From: CAZPDM01 sp964585305
GTDB taxonomy: Bacteria; Planctomycetota; Uabimicrobiia; Uabimicrobiales; JABWCH01
DNA: 29,411 nt
NCBI GenBank assembly: GCA_964585305.1
Contig: CAZPDM010000055.1
Location: 1 to 29,411, forward strand
Direction of reading: 5' to 3'
Below, piece by piece: positions 24,022-29,411 of this stretch (positions within the stretch are counted from its first letter, which is position 1; every line of letters starts with the position of its first letter). The notes beneath the pieces were generated by a model. The model was not told where the DNA came from. It ran no database searches and was given only the letters and a program-made list of their open reading frames with translations. The position numbers and the translations under genes are program-made.

Positions 24022-24777
24022 ATGATTACGATTTTTTCACGGCCTAAAAGTATGACTAATGCTATTACGCACTATTGTCCTGGTTGTACACATGGCACTA
24101 TTCATCGCTTAGTAGGTGAAGTTATTGATGAATTAAACCTTCGCGATCGTACAGTAGGGGTTGCACCAGTAGGATGTGCAGTATTGGCTTATAATTACAT
24201 TGATGTAGATTTTATTGAAGCTCCTCATGGCCGCGCACCAGCAATTGCAACTGGTGTTAAACGTGGGCGTCCAGAGTCTTTTGTTTTCACGTACCAAGGT
24301 GATGGCGATTTAGCATCCATTGGTGCTGGGGAAATTGTCCATGCAGCAAATCGTGGCGAGAAAATCTGTGTGATTTTTGTTAATAATGCTATTTATGGGA
24401 TGACTGGTGGTCAAATGGCCCCTACGACTTTAGTCAATCAAGTTACAACAACTTGTCCGCTTGGTCGCGATGTAAATCTTGCCGGTTGGCCAATTAAAGT
24501 TTCAGAAATGCTTTCTGCTTTACGCACAGATGCCTTTATTGCACGAGTTTCTGTTCATGATCCTAAACACATCATCCAGGCTAAGAAAATGCTGAAACGG
24601 GCTTTCCAATATCAGGTTGAAAATCGTTGTTTTACTTTAATTGAACTGTTGTCCACATGCCCGACAAATTGGGGATTAACACCTAAAAAAGCAAGCGAAT
24701 GGCTTGAAAAGAACATGATTCCCTATTTCCCATTGCGCATTTTCAAAACACCAGAGGAAGGGATTCTTCCCGCTTAG
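24022..24777 (+). CDS. korB: 2-oxoacid:ferredoxin oxidoreductase beta subunit (TPP-binding)
   Basis: 251 residues, the usual KorB/VorA length. The TPP and Mg site is GDGD (93-96) followed by the expected NNAIYGMTGGQ. HYCPGC (Cys19, Cys22) near the start and a later Cys provide ligands of the [4Fe-4S] cluster in this family. PVGCAV and GRAPAIATGVKRG are also typical. It binds thiamine pyrophosphate and forms the active site with the alpha subunit. It lies 11 nt after the alpha gene with SD AAAGGA. Confidence 0.94.
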   Translation: MITIFSRPKSMTNAITHYCPGCTHGTIHRLVGEVIDELNLRDRTVGVAPVGCAVLAYNYIDVDFIEAPHGRAPAIATGVKRGRPESFVFTYQGDGDLASIGAGEIVHAANRGEKICVIFVNNAIYGMTGGQMAPTTLVNQVTTTCPLGRDVNLAGWPIKVSEMLSALRTDAFIARVSVHDPKHIIQAKKMLKRAFQYQVENRCFTLIELLSTCPTNWGLTPKKASEWLEKNMIPYFPLRIFKTPEEGILPA

Positions 24778-24806
24778 GTTTTTATGGATGAAGGAAAGGT
24801 AATTTT

Positions 24807-25355
24807 ATGCAAGAAGTTATTATGGCTGGATTTGGTGGCCAGGGAGTTATGTTAATAGGGAAATTACTGGCATATTCTGGCATGGAAGAGGGAAAAGAAG
24901 TCTCTTGGCTTCCATCTTACGGTCCAGAAATGCGCGGAGGTACAGCAAATTGTACTGTTGTACTCTCTGAACGCCCAATTGGTTCTCCTGTTATTGAAAC
25001 TCCATCGGCTTGTATTATTATGAATAGGCCTTCGCTAGATCGCTTTGGCAAAAAAGTTAAAAAGAATGGTCTTTTAATTATTAACAGTTCTTTAATTGAT
25101 GTGCCAGATTTTCAGAGTGATGCTGAGGTTGTGTATGTTCCCTGCAATCAATTGGCAATACAATGTGGTAATGGAAAAGCTGCGAATATGATAGCTTTAG
25201 GAGCGTACATTGGAAAGTCCGGTGCGGTAAAATTGGAAACTGTATTAAACCAAATTAAGCATCAATTTTCTTCTAATCCAAAATTTGTAGAACTGAATCT
25301 TATAACTTTGCAAAGAGGCTATGATCTTGTGAAAAATCAGCCAGCAAAGCAATAA
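24807..25355 (+). CDS. korC: 2-oxoacid:ferredoxin oxidoreductase gamma subunit
   Basis: 182 residues with the gamma-subunit signature MAGFGGQGVMLIGKLLAY at the N-terminus, SWLPSYGPEMRGGTANC (a CoA-binding element in the family) and a central LGAYIG. It completes the delta-alpha-beta-gamma set. The SD GGAAAGG lies upstream of the ATG, and the next gene follows in 17 nt. Confidence 0.93.
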   Translation: MQEVIMAGFGGQGVMLIGKLLAYSGMEEGKEVSWLPSYGPEMRGGTANCTVVLSERPIGSPVIETPSACIIMNRPSLDRFGKKVKKNGLLIINSSLIDVPDFQSDAEVVYVPCNQLAIQCGNGKAANMIALGAYIGKSGAVKLETVLNQIKHQFSSNPKFVELNLITLQRGYDLVKNQPAKQ

Positions 25356-25372
25356 TATAGGAAGAAATTATT

Positions 25373-25876
25373 ATGGAATCTGTGGATACAACAAAACAAG
25401 AATGTTTTGACACCAATAAATTAGAAAACATTCTGCAAAAATATCCTAATAATGAGACCAGCTTAATTATGGTATTGCAAGATATTAACGATGCTTTTAA
25501 TTTTTTGCCTTGCGATGCTTTAAAAGTTGTAGCTCAAAGATTAGACGTTCCAATAGCAAAAGTATTTAGTGTTGCAACTTTCTATAAAGCTCTTAGTCTC
25601 AAACCACGTGGAAAAAAAATTATTCGAGTATGTATGGGAACTGCTTGTCATATTCGTGGAGCAGAACAAATTGTGCAAGAAGTAGAACGTATGTTTAAAA
25701 TTAAACGTGGTGATACTACAGAAGATTTAGAACTTACTCTTGAAACAGTCAATTGTGTAGGTGCTTGTGCAATGGCTCCTGTAGTTGTTGTCAATGAAGA
25801 ATATTTCCGTAATGTAACACCTATCCAAGTTCCTAAGCTACTCAAACGTGAGGGAGAAGAAAAGCATGAAAATTAA
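25373..25876 (+). CDS. nuoE: NuoE/HndA-like [2Fe-2S] thioredoxin-fold subunit
   Basis: 167 residues, the NuoE size. An N-terminal helical bundle is followed by a thioredoxin-like domain whose ligands are Cys87 and Cys92 (CMGTAC) and Cys128 and Cys132 (CVGAC). It forms the small subunit of NADH-oxidising flavoprotein modules (complex I, HoxE, HndA, HydC) and may be needed for electron bifurcation. SD AGGAAGAA. It overlaps the next gene by 11 nt, so the two are made in step. Which complex it belongs to is argued from the 2-oxoacid oxidoreductase genes upstream. Confidence 0.92.
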   Translation: MESVDTTKQECFDTNKLENILQKYPNNETSLIMVLQDINDAFNFLPCDALKVVAQRLDVPIAKVFSVATFYKALSLKPRGKKIIRVCMGTACHIRGAEQIVQEVERMFKIKRGDTTEDLELTLETVNCVGACAMAPVVVVNEEYFRNVTPIQVPKLLKREGEEKHEN

Positions 25877-27752
25877 CTCCTTAGCGGAATATCTTGCTTT
25901 ACAAGAAAAACTTTTGGCAGAAGAACCAGTTGGAACAAAAAAAATTCAAATTTGCTGTGGAACTGGTTGCCGAGCTGGCGGAAGTCTTCAAATTGCTAAC
26001 AAAATAGAAGAAATGTTAAAAGCAGAAGGACTCAATCATAAAATCGAATTAGTTACAAAAAAGCCTGGCTGCCAAGGTATGTGTGAAAAAGGTCCTCTTG
26101 TATGGTTTATTCCTGATGGATATTTTTATTGTTCTGTAAAACTAAGCGATGTCCCAGAAATTATTGAAAAAACAGTAAAACATGGCGAAGTTATTGAACG
26201 TCTACTTTATAAAGATCCAAGCACAAAAAAAAGTGTAGCACATCAACATGACATTCCATTTTTAAGTAAACAACATCGGCTTATTTTGCGAAACATGGGA
26301 ATTATTGATCCTACTGACATTCGTGATTATATTAGAGTTGGTGGGTATCAAACATTAGTGGAAGTTTTGACCAACAAGAAGAATCCAGATAGCATTATTG
26401 ATGAAATCGAAAAATCTGGATTACGTGGACGTGGCGGTGGTGGCTTTTCTGCCGGAAGAAAGTGGAAATCTGCTAAACGAGTTCCTAATCCGCGTTATAT
26501 TGTTGGCAATGGTGATGAAGGTGATCCCGGGGCGTTTATGGATCGTAGTTTGATGGAAGGCGATCCTCATTCTGTTTTGGAAGGTATGATTATTGGTGCT
26601 TATGCGTTGGATTCTCAAGAAGGTTATATTTATGTTCGCCATGAATATCCTTTAGCTGTCCAAAATTTAGCTCATGCTATTGAAGAAGCTCGGGAATATG
26701 GCTTGCTTGGTAAGAATATCTTAGGCACTAATTTTAGTTTTGATCTTCATATCAATCGCGGCGGTGGTGCTTTTGTATGTGGAGAATCTTCTGCTTTAAT
26801 GCGTTCTCTTGAAGGTAAGGTCGGAGAGCCACGTGCAAAATATGTTCGTTCTGTAGAACGTGGTTTATTTGATAAACCAACAGTTTTAAACAATGTAGAA
26901 ACCTGGGCAAATGTGCCTCTTATTATTAAAAATGGCGTAGATTGGTTTCGAAAAATTGGAACACCCAAAAGCCCTGGAACAAAGATTTTCTCACTTGTTG
27001 GAAAAGTAAAAAATTCCGGTCTTATTGAAGTTGCAATGGGAACAACTTTGCGACAAATTATTTTTGATATGGGCGGTGGAATTATCGGCGATAGAAAATT
27101 TAAAGCCGTTCAAACAGGCGGCCCTAGCGGTGGTTGTTTGCCGGAATCTGCTCTCGATTATTCTGTTGATTTTGATACACTTACTAATGTAGGTGCCATG
27201 ATGGGATCCGGCGGTATGATCGTTATGGATGATCGTACTTGTATGATAGATGTAGCAAAATATTTCACCCATTTTTTAATTGAAGAATCTTGTGGAAAAT
27301 GCACACCTTGTCGAGAAGGATTGCCACAATTATATGAAATATTGGATCAAATTAGTTTAGGCAAAGGAAAGCTCTCTGATTTAGATCGTATTAAAGAATT
27401 ATGTACAGTGATTGCCGACGCGTCTTTATGTGGCTTAGGAACTAGTGCTCCCAATCCAGTTCTTAGTACTTTGCGCTATTTTGAAGATGAATATAAAGCA
27501 CATATTCTTGAAAAACGTTGTCCTGCTGGAGTTTGTAAGGCTTTAGTTTCCTTTACAGTCAACGAAGAAAAATGTGTTGGTTGTGGTGCATGTTTAAGAG
27601 TATGCCCTGTGGCGGCTATCATAGGCGAGTCTAAGAAAAAGCACCAAGTCATCCAAGCAAAGTGTATCCAATGTGGTTCATGTTACTCCGCTTGCAAGTT
27701 TAATGCTATTTGTATTGGCACTAAACAGACTCAGTCTGTTGCGAGCAAGTAG
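25866..27752 (+). CDS. nuoF: NuoF/HndC/HydB-type NADH-binding flavoprotein
   Basis: 628 residues from the ATG at 25866. A GTG at 25848 would lie further inside the nuoE gene. Order: an N-terminal thioredoxin-like [2Fe-2S] domain (CCGTGC and CQGMC), the FMN and NADH domain (GLRGRGGGGFSAGRKW, GNGDEGDPGAFMDR, GGGAFVCGESSAL), an SLBB segment (VGKVKNSGLIEVAMGTTL), the N3 cluster (ESCGKCTPCREG plus SLCGLG), and a C-terminal 2x[4Fe-4S] ferredoxin domain (CVGCGACLRVC, CIQCGSCYSAC). This is the long form found in NAD(P)-linked and bifurcating hydrogenases, not plain complex I NuoF. It would exchange electrons between NAD(P)H and ferredoxin. No hydrogenase catalytic subunit is in the window. Confidence 0.94.
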   Translation: MKINSLAEYLALQEKLLAEEPVGTKKIQICCGTGCRAGGSLQIANKIEEMLKAEGLNHKIELVTKKPGCQGMCEKGPLVWFIPDGYFYCSVKLSDVPEIIEKTVKHGEVIERLLYKDPSTKKSVAHQHDIPFLSKQHRLILRNMGIIDPTDIRDYIRVGGYQTLVEVLTNKKNPDSIIDEIEKSGLRGRGGGGFSAGRKWKSAKRVPNPRYIVGNGDEGDPGAFMDRSLMEGDPHSVLEGMIIGAYALDSQEGYIYVRHEYPLAVQNLAHAIEEAREYGLLGKNILGTNFSFDLHINRGGGAFVCGESSALMRSLEGKVGEPRAKYVRSVERGLFDKPTVLNNVETWANVPLIIKNGVDWFRKIGTPKSPGTKIFSLVGKVKNSGLIEVAMGTTLRQIIFDMGGGIIGDRKFKAVQTGGPSGGCLPESALDYSVDFDTLTNVGAMMGSGGMIVMDDRTCMIDVAKYFTHFLIEESCGKCTPCREGLPQLYEILDQISLGKGKLSDLDRIKELCTVIADASLCGLGTSAPNPVLSTLRYFEDEYKAHILEKRCPAGVCKALVSFTVNEEKCVGCGACLRVCPVAAIIGESKKKHQVIQAKCIQCGSCYSACKFNAICIGTKQTQSVASK

Positions 27753-27767
27753 AAATATTCCTGATGT

Positions 27768-27862
27768 GTTAGCATAAATGCTAGCGATTGGTTGCACAAG
27801 CAACTTCTCAGTGAAAAATCTTAGCTATCGTAGATTTGTTATTAAATTTCAATCTATGATAG
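27768..27862 (+). repeat. Three hairpins in the nuoF to HoxU-like intergenic gap
   Basis: The 134-nt gap contains GTTAGCAT/ATGCTAGC (27768-27775 and 27778-27785), GTTGC/GCAAC (27791-27795 and 27800-27804) and CTATCGTAGATT/AATCTATGATAG (27825-27836 and 27851-27862, one G-U pair). None has a T-tract, so they suggest RNA processing, stability control or a protein site rather than termination. SD AAGGA follows for the next gene. Confidence 0.45.
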
Positions 27863-27886
27863 TAAAATATCGAAGGAAATTTTGCT

Positions 27887-28639
27887 ATGATTATGACTAT
27901 TGATGGCAAAACATTACCCGCCAAAGAAAATGAAACTATTCTTCAGGTGGCAAAGCGAGCTGGCATTGAGATTCCGACCTTATGCCACAAAGCCTGGGCA
28001 GAACCCTCTGGTAGTTGCCGAATATGCTCTGTAGAAGTTACCCAAAAATCATGGGAGGGATGGTCAAAGCTCGTAACATCCTGCAATCATCCTGCTCAGG
28101 ATGGATTGATTGTTTATACTAAATCCGAACGTGTTATTCGTACTCGCAAAGTTATATTAGATTTGCTTTTGGCACGATGCCCAGATACTCCAGAAATACA
28201 AAATATAGCGGAAAAATATGGAGTATTTCAAACATCTTACGTTCCTCGTAAAAAACCAGATAATTGTATTCTGTGCGGTTTATGTATTAAAGCTTGTGAA
28301 ACAATTGGTGCGAATGCAATTTCAACAGTCAATCGTGGGATTCATAAAGAAATCAATACACCTTTTCATCAACCTAATAACGATTGTATTGGTTGTGCAG
28401 CATGTGTACAAGTTTGTCCAACAAATCATATCAAATATAAAGAAGAAAATGATATTCGTTATATTTGGCGCAGACCTTTTAAAATGCTTACTTGTAGTGT
28501 TTGTGGACGTGCCCATATTACAGAGGCACAGGCAGAACATTTTTCTAAACGCAGTGGGCTTCCACTAAATTACTTTGAAAAATGTGAAGTATGCCACCAA
28601 AAAGAAACCGCACAAAATTTCTGTAAAATTCAAGCATAA
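27887..28639 (+). CDS. HoxU/NuoG-N-terminus-like iron-sulfur protein with C-terminal CxxC domain
   Basis: 250 residues. The N-terminus is a plant-type [2Fe-2S] domain with Cys33, 44, 47 and 66 (CHKA..., CRIC, SC). The His-Cys cluster segment of NuoG is degenerate (LLLARCPDTPEI). Two [4Fe-4S] clusters follow: CILCGLCIKAC (127-137) and CIGCAACVQVC (167-177). The last 50 residues add CSVC (203-206) and CEVC, perhaps a zinc ribbon. It ends there, so it lacks both the molybdopterin domain of NuoG and the H-cluster domain of FeFe hydrogenase. That matches HoxU-type diaphorase subunits that wire NuoEF to a partner enzyme. The local partner would be the 2-oxoacid oxidoreductase. A hydrogenase elsewhere is the alternative, and the orphan hypB is compatible with it. 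Confidence 0.85.
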   Translation: MIMTIDGKTLPAKENETILQVAKRAGIEIPTLCHKAWAEPSGSCRICSVEVTQKSWEGWSKLVTSCNHPAQDGLIVYTKSERVIRTRKVILDLLLARCPDTPEIQNIAEKYGVFQTSYVPRKKPDNCILCGLCIKACETIGANAISTVNRGIHKEINTPFHQPNNDCIGCAACVQVCPTNHIKYKEENDIRYIWRRPFKMLTCSVCGRAHITEAQAEHFSKRSGLPLNYFEKCEVCHQKETAQNFCKIQA

Positions 28640-28654
28640 TTTTTGTGCATAAAC

Positions 28655-28689
28655 AAAAAAAGAGCTAATAAAAATTAGCTCTTTTTTTT
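28655..28689 (+). terminator. Intrinsic terminator of the oxidoreductase-diaphorase operon
   Basis: A perfect 15-bp inverted repeat (28655-28669 and 28674-28688) has an AAAA loop, A7 at the 5' side and T8 at the 3' side. The start of the YaiI gene is 27 nt past the stem with no room for a usual promoter. Confidence 0.92.
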
Positions 28690-28715
28690 ATAAACAAGAT
28701 TGTGAGGATATTGTT

Positions 28716-29183
28716 TTGTTGCATATTTTTGTGGATGCTGATGCTTGCCCTGTAAAACAGGAAGTATATCGCGTAGCAAATCGATACCAACTTGATGTTA
28801 CATTAGTTGCCAACTCTTGGATGAAGATTCCAAATGAGCAATGGATATCTCTTGAAGTTGTAGAAGATAAATTCGATGCGGCTGACAATTGGATCGTTAA
28901 ACATGTACAACCTGATGATATAGTAATTACTACTGATATTCCATTAGCAAGCCGTTGCTTGAATCAAGGAGCATTTGTAATTAGTACAACTGGAAAATCA
29001 TTCAATGAAAATAACATTGGAGAGGCCGTTGCAATTCGAAATTTGATGTCAGAACTTCGTAGCTCAGGAGAAGTAACAAAAGGCCCTCCACCACTCAACA
29101 ACCGCGATCGTTCGCGGTTTCTTCAAGAGCTTAACGAAGTGATCCAGTTAATCCGCCGCAAACAGATGTCTAATTCTACCTAA
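28716..29183 (+). CDS. YaiI/YqxD family protein (DUF188)
   Basis: 155 residues, the family size. Conserved blocks are IFVDADACPVKQEVYRVA at the N-terminus, then DNWIVKHVQPDDIVITTDIPLASR and, near the end, GGPPP-like GPPPLNNRDRSRFLQEL. The aspartates suggest a PIN-like nuclease fold, but no activity is established for the family. The only start consistent with the conserved N-terminus is TTG at 28716 (or the adjacent TTG at 28719), served by GAGG about 9 nt upstream. Expression may depend on read-through of the preceding terminator. Confidence 0.92.
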   Translation: MLHIFVDADACPVKQEVYRVANRYQLDVTLVANSWMKIPNEQWISLEVVEDKFDAADNWIVKHVQPDDIVITTDIPLASRCLNQGAFVISTTGKSFNENNIGEAVAIRNLMSELRSSGEVTKGPPPLNNRDRSRFLQELNEVIQLIRRKQMSNST

Positions 29184-29215
29184 ATTATTAGACAAAAGTT
29201 TTTGGACTAAAAAAT

Positions 29216-29411
29216 ATGCCAACTGCGTGTTTGACATCCAACTGTGAGGTTCGCACATTTCAAACATATTTTTCTATTCATAGCACAGGGAAATTTGCTC
29301 ATCAAGATTTTTCTCGTATTTTCCGTCTTTGCTATACCTTAGATTGTACTATTTCTAAGATGGCAAAATCTCGAGCAAGACAACGTTATCGTTTGAAAAA
29401 AGTATGCGATA
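29216..29411 (+). CDS. Partial ORF running off the window end, unknown
   Basis: An ATG at 29216 opens a frame of 65 codons that is still open at the last base. Its residues are Cys-, Arg- and Lys-rich towards the end (MAKSRARQRYRLKK, from an internal ATG at 29363), which could be the true start of a basic protein. No convincing SD precedes either ATG. No family recognised, and the reading frame itself is only moderately supported. Confidence 0.35.
   Translation, partial: MPTACLTSNCEVRTFQTYFSIHSTGKFAHQDFSRIFRLCYTLDCTISKMAKSRARQRYRLKKVCD

Noticed and set aside
27724..27740. Inverted repeat AACAGAC/GTCTGTT at the end of the nuoF gene
   Set aside because: Within the last codons, with no T-tract after it, and the operon appears to continue, so it is not called a terminator.
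27887..28639. FeFe hydrogenase or full NuoG
   Set aside because: The protein stops after the second [4Fe-4S] pair and a CxxC tail. There is no H-cluster domain and no molybdopterin domain.
29098..29117. Inverted repeat AACCGCG/CGCGGTT near the end of the YaiI gene
   Set aside because: It lies inside well-conserved coding sequence (NNRDRSRF) and has no T-tract, so it is explained by codons.
1..29411. tRNA, rRNA, CRISPR array, insertion sequence or phage genes
   Set aside because: No cloverleaf-like T-arm, no regularly spaced repeats, and no transposase or integrase motif was found on reading both strands.

Overview
The window is a gene-dense, AT-rich (about one third G+C by eye) bacterial chromosome segment. 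It has sigma70-type promoters (TTGACA/TATTAT), Shine-Dalgarno sites, intrinsic terminators and elongation factor P. The lineage cannot be fixed from sequence alone. Soluble eukaryote-like Ser/Thr kinases fused to TPRs, a SpoIIE-type phosphatase, many TPR proteins and large uncharacterised proteins resemble Planctomycetes or another deep-branching phylum. The 2-oxoacid:ferredoxin oxidoreductase, NADH diaphorase and HypB genes point to an anaerobic or hydrogen-linked metabolism. I see no rRNA, tRNA, CRISPR array, transposase or phage genes.

Layout. 1-4.1 kb (+): a TPR lipoprotein with a C-terminal HELGH zinc-peptidase-like motif, then a pentapeptide-repeat protein fused to a two-TM ion channel. 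A perfect 22-bp bidirectional terminator separates these from the minus-strand block. 4.1-6.6 kb (-): a large uncharacterised protein with a TraB/ChaN-like N-terminus, preceded by a PAS sensor gene split by a one-base frameshift. 6.7-14.0 kb (-): a signalling block of four genes, in transcription order SpoIIE/PP2C phosphatase, pseudokinase-like zinc-ribbon protein, Ser/Thr kinase with seven TPRs, and an exported protein of unknown function. The leader of the first gene carries a promoter, a terminator-like hairpin and a 17-nt palindrome. 14.1-15.5 kb (-): an exported TPR-like protein and a YggU protein. 15.6-18.7 kb (+): a lone E2-type acyltransferase domain, a small basic protein, BirA and an aldo/keto reductase, with a clear promoter.

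18.7-19.1 kb is the only gap above 300 nt. It holds a terminator, an inverted-repeat-rich stretch that could encode a small RNA or operators, and the efp promoter and leader. 19.1-22.5 kb (+): efp, an orphan hypB with a lysine-rich tail, and a long-chain acyl-CoA synthetase. 22.5-28.7 kb (+): an apparent seven-gene energy operon encoding ferredoxin, 2-oxoacid:ferredoxin oxidoreductase alpha, beta and gamma subunits, NuoE-like, NuoF/HndC-like and a HoxU-like iron-sulfur protein. It could move electrons from 2-oxoacids through ferredoxin to NAD(P)+. The window ends with a YaiI/DUF188 gene (TTG start) and a gene cut by the window edge.

A recurring feature is a terminator-like hairpin lying 24-43 nt upstream of a start codon (before 70, 9765, 13984, 19768, 22647 and 28716). 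In two of these cases a promoter sits upstream of the hairpin, so the hairpin lies in the gene's own 5' leader.
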